DNA of 64,000 bases from Nipponacmea schrenckii (Eukaryota; Mollusca; Gastropoda; Lottiidae). The notes under the pieces are model-generated. The model made no database searches, had not been told where the DNA came from, and saw only the letters and a list, made by a program, of their open reading frames with translations. The stretch lies in assembly GCA_030562195.1 (NCBI GenBank), contig JAUJPP010000003.1:11129398-11193397 (forward strand), written 5' to 3'. The position numbers were made by a program, and so were the translations under genes. Positions 35,494-46,380 of the stretch are shown in pieces (position 1 is the first letter of the stretch; the number at the start of each line of letters is the position of its first letter).

Positions 35494-36063
35494 TTTTTAT
35501 TACAGTAACAGCATTTATTGTTCAAACCGCCAAACTAAAAGATACATTTTTAAAAGATAATATGTAACCAAATGAAGGGAAGACATTCAAGATATAAACC
35601 AAGTTGCCAGTCCTGTCTATTTCATTCTGGAAATTTAAAAAAGGACTTCTAATAACATCTTGGTGATTATAATTTTCATTTCGAACACGAATACAGAGGG
35701 ATTAGATGGGGTCAACTAGGATTTGAAGTAGCTCAGCTTTCAGGACTGCGTTAAAGGCAGGACTTTCAGGGTGATGTACAGCTTTTAGGACCAAGTCCTT
35801 GGTAGTAGAACCAATTGCTTACTAGCAATAGACGATGTTGCTAACTTCAAAGATCAAGGCCAAGAGGTCTTATTGACCATCTCTAGATACCAAGATCCGG
35901 AGCTTGTTGACTTAGCTCCTATGCCTCTTTGGGCTTCTTTATTATTATTTTATGATCCTTATAGACTGTCCTAGATATCGTAGACTAAGACCTAGTCCAC
36001 ACACCTGCCTGGTTTAATCTCAACCAGAATCTACTTTCTTCTCTTCGTGATCAATGGTCAAAG
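35494..36063 (+). repeat. Non-coding tandem duplication, unit 2
   Basis: Longer partner of 34714-35090 with the same start and end words. It is diverged by an estimated 10-15 percent over the aligned parts, so it is an old duplication. No open frame is conserved between the units. Confidence 0.75.
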
Positions 36064-37416
36064 GTATATTTTTGGTTACATTTATTTTTAAAACTTTGTT
36101 TATCAGCAATGATAGGTTTTCTTTAATTGTGATTACATTAGGATTGTGCAATACTTTCCCTTGAAGCTAAAAGTCAACTACATCTAAACCTATTCAGTTC
36201 TTAAGGTGTGATTCTTAGATACAGTCAGCTCAATAACATAAAATCTTTTTAAACCTGGAAAAAATTGAAATTCTGCAAGATAAAATTTAAACCTTTTGTT
36301 GTATATTGGAAATCAAAGGAGAAACTCTGTTGTATCTCATTTTCTACTATATGTCAAATATAAACTATTCTCTTAATTTTCATTCCTTTCTATCACTGGG
36401 ACGACAGAATGCAAAAAATATGCCGTAAGTACAAGCTAAATTAAAAGGAGTATGATGTTAAAAAAAAATAATATATTTCTTGAACATCCTACTTAATTGT
36501 ATCTACTTGATAAAAATTAATTTGTTTTAAAAGGGTTAATGAAAAAGTGGCAAATACTGATTTTTAATTACGTTTGTTTCGCTTAAATCTGTTAAGTAGA
36601 TTTCCTCCGCCTAACAAAAATCAATATAGTTCTAAGATGTTCAGTTAAATTTTTAAATAATTAAATTAATTATTGAATTTTTTAAGTTACAACTTCTAGA
36701 TATGTTCAAGGACACATTTGGCTAGATTTTGATGTGAAGTTTTCATAAATTTGAGCCAAAGAAATAATTCGGCATTCAACATAAAAAAAACGCCCTTCGA
36801 TGTTTTACATAGAAATGAGACATTTACCAAACCATGAGTATATTTTTAAAATAACAAACCAAAAGTTATTAATTTCAAATTATTTTCCAGAACCAAATTG
36901 TAAGAATTCACCAACCCAGTCCATTTTAAAAGCAACAAACCCGGAGTTACTCATTTCTAATTTCTAGAAACCATTATTTAAGAGCTAAATTTAGAACTTT
37001 TATACGAAAATTACATGAAATAGCTTCGAAAAAAATTAGATTTCAAATGATTCAAAACGGGAAATTCTTGAAACTATGGTATCAACTGAAAAACTAAAGA
37101 GTCAACTGAGAAACTTAGGAGTCAACCTAGAAACGAGGGTTTCAGCTGATAAACTTACTTAGAAAACTATGGTATTAACATGCAAAACTAGGGTATTTAC
37201 TTCAAAAACTATGTAAGTTACTTAGAAAACTATGGTATTAACTGAAAATCTGGAAATGGAACTATTCTGAAAATAGGACATGTTCTGTCTCACACTCAGC
37301 CCATGGAAATGTATATCAATGAATATATTTAAGACAATTTCAATATATTAATAATATCAATATATAATAATACAATATTGATATATTTTTAATAAATAAA
37401 ATATATTATTTTATTA
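36064..37416. other. No gene seen; short imperfect repeats at 37070-37250
   Basis: AT-rich. Between about 37070 and 37250, words of the type 'aaactatggtattaactgaaaa' and 'gagtcaactgagaaac' recur six to eight times with a ragged period of 25-40 bp. 37290-37400 is nearly pure A/T with 'aatatattaat' words. Confidence 0.45.
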
Positions 37417-38457
37417 GGGTTCCTCGCAGCGCAGCGTTTCGCGAGGAACACTATTATTTCTGTAAAGATTATTATTATTATTATTTTTTTTTTTTTTTAC
37501 ACATTTGAAATTCTCAAAATCTACCGGTGCGATCTTTACGAAACTTTCATATTTCCTGATAATGTTGTTACAACTTAGATTTTAAATGTAATTCCAGACT
37601 TCTGCGCATGCGCGAAGTATGCGATTTTGAATGCGTTTCCATTTTTACAAATGTCGTTTTTCTCAGCAACTAATCAATGGATTTGAAAAATGATTTCAGA
37701 TTATACACCGGGCAATGTTAACGCAAAAATAAGCTTCTTTGACTTTTCACTTTTATGCAATTTTTCAATGTCATTTTTTGAATTTGCATATTTTCAAAAT
37801 TTCAATTTTTACATTCTCAACATTTTTTTCTTAAAACAACGTTTGCAGATGTATATTGACTTCTTATACATACTCATACAAACATAATTGTGATAAGTTA
37901 TCTCCCCTAATAGATAATTGCATAATTGCATAACTGGTCATAACTTTGACAAATATCATTCAATTTGTATAAAAGTGGTGTCAATAGATGCCAAATTTAA
38001 ATACCTATCTATTGGTCCCAAATTGCCATATGTTGACCGGAAGTGACCCGAAAGTAAGAAAAACATCATTTTTTACAATTTTTTTGATACTTAAATTGCT
38101 ACTAGTCTTTGGATTAAATTCAAAACCAAAAAAAAGCATTATTGTATTAAATAATACATTTATTTTACTAACTTTTGCTCAAAGGGAATTTTGAAATTTT
38201 TTTTCGTTTTTGAGAAAATTGAGTTTAAAGTTGAGTAACGTTATAAGATTTACTATTGCTGTTGGGGTTATATCAGATGACCTTGAAATTACGCAATATT
38301 ACTGGAAGTGAGGCCAGTTGAACTTAATTTGAATGGCAACACATGAATTGTTAAAGAGTTCTAATATCACTTGATTTTGTTAACATTTAGACATATGTTA
38401 ACTTTTTAAATAAAACCTTTAAGAGGAACCCTTCAGTACTGCAACGCAGTTCTAGTA
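37417..38457 (+). mobile_element. Unclassified non-autonomous element with hairpin ends
   Basis: Left end GGGTTCCTCGCAGCGCAGCG then 'tttcgcgagga', where CCTCGC..GCGAGG can pair. Right end 'aagaggaacccttcagtACTGCAACGCAGTtctag', with AGGGTTCCTC inverted relative to the left end and a short ACTGC/GCAGT hairpin directly before TCTAG. It is about 1.04 kb and non-coding apart from chance frames. A hairpin followed by CTAG recalls a Helitron 3' end, but the matched AGGGTTCCTC ends do not; the class is open. Confidence 0.45.
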
Positions 38458-40254
38458 TAATTTATAATTATATTATTAAATATATTATTCTAAATATATC
38501 CTATAGCAGGTAGTTTTGTAAACTTTTATCTTAGATGTCTTACAGACAAGAGGCAGTGCTCAAGCCACATTGACATAATATTTAACTACGGTTGATTATG
38601 TTTAACAGAAAAACATTATGTAGATTGCGCAGGAAATAAATTATAATAATAATTATCATGGAAGCTACAAACGTTCTTCTTAAGAAAATTTAAAGCTTTT
38701 AGGAGGTAAAGGTGGACATATCAAAATATGCCTTATTTTCTGCCTATAAGTTCTGTATGAAAGTTATTTGAAATTTACGAATTCCGGCTGAAATAGAACC
38801 GACCATGTTTCTATTTATTGTAAAGGCCAATTTATTACATTCTATTTTTAGGTATTTAAGGTTTAAAACTGACACCGAGACTCTCTGAAGTACTGACAAA
38901 GGCATTAGCATTTGTGGTACCATGTACAATAGAACTTGGCAAAGTATATGTATAATGATTTTTTAGTGCAAATTTTTCAGTACTGATGTGCGTGGCTCAT
39001 GTTTTATCAAGGATAATAATACTGAAAAATTCAGTATCAAGTCAATATTGTGTTTTTATTTAAAAATTAAAGAATATCACTTCTTACCTGACTCTAGTTC
39101 TCTACGTTCTGGAATTAACTGCCTATAATTCTGTTTACTTTCTGGAATCATGTTTACTTTCTATAATTCTGTTTTCTTTTTGGAATCATGTTCACTTTCT
39201 GGAATTCTGAGTTTACAATCGGGCAACAGTCAAATGTTTTATCAGATGATAAATTTTACGTTCAAAAGATCTTAGTTAAAAACAGTTCGTTGTTACTAAT
39301 ATAGATGACGTACTCTCCATCTGAAATTGTAAATCAAAATCACTGGATATAAAAATATACTATCCAAATTCTGAAGTATGTCGGCAATTGTAAAGCTTCA
39401 ATTTGCCTTTAAAAAAACAGATTATATTTCTTTTTAAAAAAGCAACAGAAAAGACATTTTAATCCCATTAGTCAATTCCTCACACAATTAAAATAGAAAA
39501 ACACTCACAATTCCCAATTGATGTTTGTTGTTTTCTGTGTATTCTTATTCTTTTCTTAATTTTTTGCTTGAATTTTCCACTGGATCCTCTTTGTAGTCTC
39601 CCTGTTTTGCTCCATTTGTGATGACATGGAAAGAAATATAAGAATTGTTTACTTTAAAGAACGTCATTTAACCATATAAAACTATATCTCTACGTTTTTA
39701 AAACTTTAAAGGGTCAGTAAACAAATGATCAAAAGTTACACCTGAAAATATTTCTATAATATGCTTATAATAAACTCTTAAATTAGTTTTAGCGTTTAAA
39801 AATTAATGGTTTGGTTTTAGGGGTTCATATTTTACATAAAGAATAATTTAGGAGTAAATATGAAACAAAACGACCCTTTACAAAATAATACTTACCAAAA
39901 CACCCCCCATATAACTTATTTCTTGTTGATATCCACAATTGCAGTTTAAACTCCCTGTACTGCTTAGGTAAAGATTTGAATTTTATGTTGAAACAATAGT
40001 GTGGATGAAAAGTGTTCAGATAAAGCTCACTGTAGTGGACAAGGATTGGTTGGCAGTGATTTGTGCTCAGATAGACCAATTCAGATTTTGCTGTTTGAAA
40101 TTCTGAACGTTTGATTGGTTTGTTTGAATTTTGATCCAATCAGAATAAACAGTGCATGTGCTAGGTTTGATATTTGAAACAATGAAACAGACTGTATTGT
40201 ATTGAAGACAGTTTAAAGAGTAATAAATGGTGAACTTTCTTGTTAGAATTTTAA
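38458..40254. other. No gene seen
   Basis: AT-rich sequence. The open frames at 38744-38929, 39825-40139 and 40067-40270 (all minus) have no recognisable motif or conserved-looking composition. Confidence 0.45.
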
Positions 40255-40300
40255 AAATAGCGACGGCCATCGTAATACGCCCACATTTATAATGGTAGCC
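40255..40300 (-). mobile_element. Terminal fragment of a pearl-like element
   Basis: 'cgacggccatcgtaATACGCCCACattta' contains the subterminal ATACGCCCAC and the adjoining 'cgacgg.cat/aatacg' text found at the end of the complete copies. The rest of the element was not recognised. Confidence 0.4.
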
Positions 40301-40371
40301 AATTTGTCTGAGAGGTTGACAAGAATTATCGGTAAATGAAGAAAGATTTTTCTTGAATTTTAATTAAATTT

Positions 40372-40815
40372 CGGGGAAGGGAGGGATTGAGTCTCCCAGA
40401 TGTACAGGCCTAAGGTGGAACAAATATTTTATTGAGAAATGGGGATCTGGATCTGTTTGATGGTTTTCTTCTGTTCTGTTCTGGTATGAAATTAGAAAAA
40501 AAGGAATAACTCGACTAATGGGTGAGAAGTATAGTACCTGTTAAGTACAAATTGTTTTTATAAGTTTGCTATGAACAAGGTTATCATTTAAGTTTTGATT
40601 TTTGGAATATGCTACTATCATTTTCTGCTTATAGACATAGAGAAATTACTCTTGACTCTTATAATGGGCATGAACTATCTTGCTTACTAGTTGTCTTGTA
40701 GGGGACGACAAAGGGTGCTCTGTCGTATTTTATGTCTCAATCCAATGGGATTCTCTACATTAAGGTAATTAAGTTTCATCTTCGGGCAAGTGGATTTCTA
40801 TCCACTCAATTGGTT
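40372..40815 (-). repeat. Detached PLE-A/C 3' tail, copy 1
   Basis: Begins (in + coordinates) 'cggggaagggagggattgagtctccc' like 26621. It continues through 'tttgctatgaacaaggttatcattta' to 'cactcaattgg', where the next copy begins. It is the non-coding 3' end of the minus-strand PLE without the coding part. Confidence 0.8.
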
Positions 40816-41300
40816 TTCGGGCAAGAGAGGGATTGAATCTCCCAGATGTACAGGCCTAGGGTTGAACATATATTTTAATTGCGAAATAGGGATCTGGATC
40901 TGTTGGATATTTTTTCCTCTTCTGATCTGAAATTAGAAAAAAAAAGTATTAAGTACGGATTGTTTTTAGTTTGCTATGAACAAGGTTGTCATTTAAGTTC
41001 TGATTTTTGGAACATGCCACTATCATTTTCTGTTTATAGACATGAGGAAATTTCTCTTTAAGACTCTAATAATGGGCTTGAACTATCTTGCTTGCTTTAT
41101 TACTAGTTGTATTGAAGGGGACTACAAAGGGTGCTACACTGTGGTGAATATTAAGTCCTATGGGTCTTGTCGTATTTAATGTCTCAATCCAATGGGCTTC
41201 TCTAGATTGACGGAATTTGGTAGTTTCATCTTCGGGCAAGTCGATTTCTATGCGCTCAATTGTGGTTAGGGTGAGATCGTCAAGTGAATGGTCTTCAAGA
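40816..41300 (-). repeat. PLE-C 3' tail, second copy joined to the coding part
   Basis: Starts 'tcgggcaagagagggattgaatctccc' and runs through the same landmarks as 40372-40815 into the GIY-YIG frame at 41336. The two tails are therefore head-to-tail, a pattern typical for PLE insertions. Confidence 0.8.
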
Positions 41301-41335
41301 TTGAAATGATTAGAAACAGGCTTGTCCTATTTTAA

Positions 41336-42136
41336 TTAAATATCTGATCTGTGAGCATTAAAACGAGTGCGTAATTTGTTCTTTGTTTCCCCGATATATT
41401 GCTTGGGACATTCTTTACATGAAATTAAGTATATATCATTCGAGTTTTCACATGTTAGGTGCTCTTGGATCGGGTATCTTTTATTCGTAGAGTTACTTAG
41501 AAAATAATGAGTTTCCGATATAAAGGGACATGTTTTGTATCTGGTTGACATACACGGGGCACTCCTTAAGCCTGGAGGTACTTCGGCATAAAGTCTATTT
41601 TTATCTGCTATCTGTACTAAGGTGGAATTTTTTATGTTTCGTAAAAATCGTTTAGAGTATCCACGTTCTTTCAGTTTTGAGAAAACAATCGCACAGGCTT
41701 GGTTGAAATAAGAAGAACTTGTGCAAATTCGGTGAAATCTCAAAACTTGTGACTTAACTATTCCAGAAAAAATATGTTTTGGATGAAATGAGCTCTTATG
41801 CAAAAGTTGATGAGTGTCGGTTTCGTTGAAATATACTTTAATATCTAATTTATTAGTATCTATGGACTCTCCTTTAAAGACAGTGGTATCGAGAAAATCA
41901 ATGCTTTTGTGACTGATGCTGGCCGTTAGTTTGGTGGACGAGTGGTGGTTGTTGAGGATTTCGAAAAATTGCCAAAATTGATCTATGGAGTAAGTCCAAA
42001 CCATGAAAATGTTACCTAAAAAGCGTCCATAAAGAAAGTGGGTCAAATGGACAAAGGGGTAATACCTCACGTTCCCACTCTGCCATGAAAAGGTTTGCGT
42101 ATGAAGGGGTGAATCGTTTACCCATGGCTGTACCCG

Positions 42137-42139
<3 letters not shown>
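41336..42139 (-). pseudogene. PLE-C: RT C-terminal half plus GIY-YIG endonuclease
   Basis: Frames 41336-42070 and 42012-42139 contain 'GTAMGKRFTPSYANLFMAEW' (motif B), 'YGRFLGNIFMVWTYS', 'SIDFLDTTVFKG', then the linker and 'SNDIYLISCKECPKQYIGET' with 'LRTRFNAHRSDI'. The catalytic F-L-D-D of sister copy A is F-L-G-N here, so both aspartates are lost and the copy is dead. A frameshift separates the two frames near 42030. The RT N-terminal half lies at 46371 onwards, beyond an L1-like insertion. Confidence 0.85.
42130..42139 (+). repeat. Target-site duplication of the L1-like insertion, left copy
   Basis: GTACCCGAGG, followed directly by the long T run. The same decamer (with the following TTT possibly included) is at 46371-46380. 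In an uninterrupted PLE this sequence occurs once, inside RT motif B. Confidence 0.85.
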
Positions 42140-42188
<49 letters not shown>

Positions 42189-42495
42189 ATTTACTACAGA
42201 TATCATCTATACAGAGTTTTTCTGAGATAATTCAATACATAGGCTAACTTTAAAATTTTCTACAGATATCATCCATATAGAGTTTTTCTGAGATGATTCA
42301 ACACATAATCTATCCAGATATATAATTATTCTGGGATAATTCCAAAAGAACAAAAACAAAAAAAAAACAAAAAAAAAAACATTCACACACTTTCATACTT
42401 AATCTCAAAATACAAGTTACAAAGGATGTTTTGATAATTAATAACTTTGTTATTTTTACTTTTTCGTTTCACTGCAGAGAAAAATAGGATGTAGC

Positions 42496-42979
42496 TTACT
42501 TTTCCAAAACAAAAAGTTTTTCAAGATTTTTCCATCTTAAATTGAAGGCGTCCATTTTTTCATTTTGAACATATATGCATTTTTCAATTTCATAGTAGGT
42601 CTTGAGAGCATTAATGACTTTTTTAATAGTGGTTTGGGTGTTATTTCTGTAATCCTTGTAAATTTGCATTTTGACTATAATATATAACATATTTATTGAC
42701 TGGTTGATAAACCCAGGTATTCCAAAAACAATATCTTTTGTATTTATACTAATTAAATCATTGGTTTTTCCATATATCCAATTCTGAAGGGTTTTCCAAA
42801 GATTATTAGCATGTGGACATTTTACAAATAAGTGTATAATAGTTTGTCTTTCACCGATATTGCACATATTGCATTCCGCACACTCTTTTATTCCCATTTG
42901 ACTTAAGATAATATTTGTTCCTAAGATGCGGTGTATTATTGCGTGGCAAATGAAATTTGTCACGCTTTGTTTTCGTTCG
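42496..42979 (-). pseudogene. L1-like ORF2 C-terminal domain
   Basis: The frame contains 'AIIHRILGTNIILSQMG', 'CAECNMCNIGERQTIIHLFV' and 'CPHANNLW'. This matches the C-terminal segment of L1/Tx1-type ORF2 ('hRilpTN..L.kmgi....C..C....ET..Hlf..C......W'), with its Cys/His knuckle. The frame continues upstream until the secondary insertion point near 42980; its natural upstream part resumes at 44321. Confidence 0.75.
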
Positions 42980-42981
42980 GA

Positions 42982-42982
42982 T

Positions 42983-43031
<49 letters not shown>

Positions 43032-44320
43032 GGAAGCTCGCTAGCCCAAACGGAAAAAGATAGACTGGTTTTTATATGGGCTGGAATCAAAAATGAATAT
43101 CTAACATAATATTTTCGCTAACCCGAAAGTGGCTAATTGCATAATATGCAAATAAGATTTCAAGCTAGTGCGGGCCCTAATAGTCGGATCGGTCTGAAAT
43201 TTACAGGATATAGATAGATAGGCAGCGCAATTAAAACTACATCATCAAAATTTTTTGATCACTTCCGGTTTGGGCGTGGGGACTTCCGGTTTTTTCGTCT
43301 CATGTCGGGCGACCCTGCTTCCCATGTAATTCAAGAATCTAAACAAAAACAGTATATTTAAGCTATACTAAATGATTTTAATCCCCTGAGATGAAGAAAA
43401 ATTAAATTGAATGTTGCGCATGCGCAGTTTTCAAAAATGGCAAATTTTCTTAAAAATTTAATAAGTCCGCCAATTATTGACCGATTTTTATGATTTTGGT
43501 GTCTATCAAAACCTTGATACTTTAACTAAAAAATGTTGGGAACAGAATTTTGATTTTCGAATTTGAATTTTTTTTATGCCCGTTCGAATTTTTCAAAAAG
43601 TTAAAACTCTATATCTCGTGACCTTGACCTTCAATGACCTTGACATTTGAGATGTAGAATGTCCTTGACCTCAGCTGTCTATAGATGTGCTGATATTGCA
43701 TGACAAATATTAACTTCCGGTTTTATAGCCCACCGAAATCTGACTATTTTGCAATTTCGGACGGTTATATTACACTTTCGGGCTCTAATGTTCGGATCGA
43801 TCTGAAATTTACAGGATATAGATAAATACGCAACACAATTAAAAATATATCATCAAAATTTTTTGATCACTTCCGGTTTGGGCGTGGGGACTTCCGGTTT
43901 TTTATCTCATTTCAGGCGACCCTACATCCCGTGTAATTCAAGAATGTAAGCAAAAACAGTATATATATTAGCTATACAAAATAATTTGCATCCCCCGAGA
44001 AGAAAAAAATTCCAATTGCTAGTTGCGCATGCGCCATATTTCCGAGAATGGCAAATTTTCTTTAAAATTTAATTAGTCCGTCATTTATTATTTATGCCCG
44101 TTTGAATTTTTTGAAAATTTGAAATTCTATATCTTGTGACCTTCACCTTCAATGACCTTGAAATTTTCCATATAGAATGGCCTTGACATCAGCTGTCTAT
44201 AGATATAACAATATTGTTACGCTTGTTCCACAATTGGAGGCTGAAAAGTACCGGAATTGAAAGCTGGCAGGTTAGAAGTTTCAAAATGTTCGAAATCCAT
44301 GGGATAACGCATAGTTGCCA
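42982..44320 (-). mobile_element. Oligo(A)-tailed 1.3-kb insertion inside the L1-like element
   Basis: The left end is a second T run (about 42987-43030). The flanks are CGTTCGGA at 42974-42981 and CGCTCGGA at 44321-44328, a likely 8-bp target duplication with one change. Removing the insert rejoins the L1 ORF2 frame ('VNSSER' with 'KQSVTNF'). The insert is non-coding and contains a diverged ~600-bp direct duplication whose marker 'gatcacttccggtttgggcgtggggacttccgg' occurs near 43257 and 43863. Class unknown; tail and duplication suggest retroposition. Confidence 0.65.
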
Positions 44321-45516
44321 CGCTCGGAGCTGTTCACAGTTCTAGTTTTATATTGAAACCATAATATCTCGATATCAATAGTACAATTTTGATATATTTC
44401 AAAACATTCTTTTAGCTCATCTACTCCTGAATTTATATCTTTTGCCCATTTGTCAAGAGCTTTTACCTCCACTGAGCATTTTTTTACAAAATGCCAGTAG
44501 AGATACCTTGAAGTCTTATTGTCTTTTTTCAAAATCTGAATGCTTAAAGGCTCTGTAGGCATACTCATTTTTGAATCAATATTATAATTTAAGATTTGAT
44601 TAATGGTCTTTTTAAGACCATGATAGGTAAGTATATTTGGTTTAAATTTATACTGGTCAGTTAATTGTTCATATGATAAAAATTGTCCATTTAACCCCAG
44701 AAGATCATTAATAGTTAATATACCCTTTTTGAACCAATTTTCATAGAAAAAAAACCAATTGTTGTTGTTGTTTGTTGTTTTTATAATAGTTTCCTTAACC
44801 TTTTTTATATATTCTGGATCATATAGTAACGAATTGTTAAATTTCCAATATCCGCGACCCTTCTGAAATTCAGTTATTTTTATTTCTAACTCTATAGCGG
44901 AGTGATCTGAGCGGTAGCCATGGGAAATACCTGTTCTATGAGCACGACTCATGAGTTCATTTGTTATTAAAAAAAAATCTAATCTAGCTTTTTTAATTGG
45001 AGTTTTCTTGGACCAGGTATATCTTTTAGTGTTAGGGTTAGAAACTCTAAATGGGTCTATTAAATTTTGTGTTGTTTTCATATGGAGCATAGCTTTTCTC
45101 GAGTTTGGATTGTTAACATGTTTGTAATTGTATACATCTAAGTTAGTATCTTGAACAAGATTCCAATCCCCTACAATAATCTTAAAGTCACACTCAGATT
45201 CGCTTAGTATGTTATCAATTTTTTTGAAAAAGCTTGGTGAGTCGTTATTAGGACCATATATATTAATTAGCATAAATTTAAAAAGATTTTCAACAATGAT
45301 TTCTAGTGCTATTAAGTTTCCTATGTTATCTTTAATACTTTTGACTACCTTATATTCAAAATTTTGATTTAAAAGAATAGCAGTACCTCTAGAGTTGGAG
45401 GTGCCTAAACTAAAATAACACTCAGAACCCCACTGACATTTTATAGCGTTGATGTCTTTTTCTTGGAAATGGGTATCCTGAAGACAGTAAATGTTAAATT
45501 TTTTTTCCTGTAGCAT
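44281..45516 (-). pseudogene. L1-like ORF2: AP endonuclease fused to C-terminal region, RT absent
   Basis: A 411-codon frame. The first part is an APE-like endonuclease: 'IYCLQDTHFQEKDINAIK', 'GTAILLNQNF', 'INIYGPNNDSPSFF', 'IIVGDWNLVQD', 'ARLDFFLIT' and 'HGYRSDHSAIELEI'. After an Asn run (around 44750) it passes in frame into 'ENWFKKGILTINDLLGLNGQ', which in L1/Tx1 ORF2 follows the RT. About 500 residues of RT are therefore missing without loss of frame. Translation continues past 44321 into the secondary insertion and stops there. The start codon of the frame is not necessarily the original. Confidence 0.8.
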
Positions 45517-45539
45517 GTCAAAAACATCTTTTCTCTTAG

Positions 45540-45970
45540 AAACATCTCCTTATCCGCTACAGTTTAAAGATAAGATTTTGAAATTAGTCATAACAGTTGA
45601 ACTTTGTTAAATGATTAAAATAGACAGTAATTGAGCATACACACACATTCACACACAAGTAAAGCATATTGAAAGACATAAACATGTATACAAACATTAT
45701 ACAAACATTCCCCCTCTCCCCCTCTTTTGAGTCTTTATAATATTATGTTTTTACCCAACATGAAAAATCGGATATGTTGCGATCCAAACTGATTGGGTAT
45801 GGTGAAAAGGACTATAAGCCTTTAATATAAATAAACAAATTGATAGTATTTGTTTTACCTCATTTCTTGAGTGTTCTAGGAACACGGAAATGGACTTCGT
45901 TTCTAAACTACAAAACTGAACATACTTTATCTTAAATCCTAGAATCTAAATAGAGATTAGTTTACAAGTT
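45540..45970. other. L1-like ORF1-ORF2 spacer
   Basis: Non-coding AT-rich stretch between ORF1 and the endonuclease frame of the L1-like element. Some extension of ORF2 codons is visible up to about 45590. No separate feature. Confidence 0.4.
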
Positions 45971-46370
45971 TCATTCATCTTCTGGTACATATTTTACCCA
46001 TTTAGAGTTTTTGTCTTTCCTTGATTCTAACCACACACTTTTGTAGGTTTCAATCATTCTGGTCTGCATTGACTTTTTACGCAATTGGTAAGCAATATTG
46101 CCTAGAATTGATCTTTGTTTCTTTAGCGCCGTTGGAATATCAGTTCTTATTGATTTGCCCTTTTGTAGTCTGTGGGCTTTTGACAGAATATTGTTTCGAT
46201 CTGCAATTCGCAAAAACTTTACAATGATAGCCTGAGGAGAGTTTGAAAACATACTATTACCAGATTTAGCATGGTCAGGATTCTTCGGTAACCTGTGAGC
46301 ATTTCCAATCAGAATTTGGCTTTCTTCCAAGCCAGTGAGCCCAAGGTCATCTTTGAAAAACGTTCGCACC
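45971..46370 (-). pseudogene. L1-like ORF1 C-terminal RNA-binding part (5'-truncated)
   Basis: 132 codons containing 'ILIGNAHRLPK', 'PQAIIVKFLRIADRNNILSK' and 'IRTDIPTALKKQRSIL'. This is the 'R.iivkF.r..dR..il..a..' RNA-recognition plus C-terminal domain arrangement of L1 ORF1. The N-terminal coiled coil is missing because the element is truncated at the insertion junction at 46370. Confidence 0.8.
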
Positions 46371-46380
46371 GTACCCGAGG
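46371..46380 (+). repeat. Target-site duplication of the L1-like insertion, right copy
   Basis: GTACCCGAGG immediately after the truncated ORF1, continuing 'tttgtagatatgg', the PLE RT sequence. It pairs with 42130-42139. Confidence 0.85.

Larger units (their letters stand above)
42140..46370 (-). mobile_element. L1-like LINE lacking its reverse transcriptase, inserted in PLE-C
   Basis: The plus strand begins with about 45 T (a poly(A) tail on the minus strand). The element is flanked by the GTACCCGAGG duplication, as expected of target-primed reverse transcription. From 46370 downward it carries the C-terminal part of an ORF1 (45971-46369), an ORF2 endonuclease frame (44281-45516) and the ORF2 C-terminal domain (42496-42963). 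No RT motif (such as FADD/YADD) is found between endonuclease and C-terminus. It is 5'-truncated within ORF1 and holds a secondary insertion at 42982-44320. Confidence 0.85.

Noticed and set aside
42012..43090. Frames with long poly-lysine runs
   Set aside because: The lysines are the translation of poly(A) tails of retroposed elements, not a protein feature.
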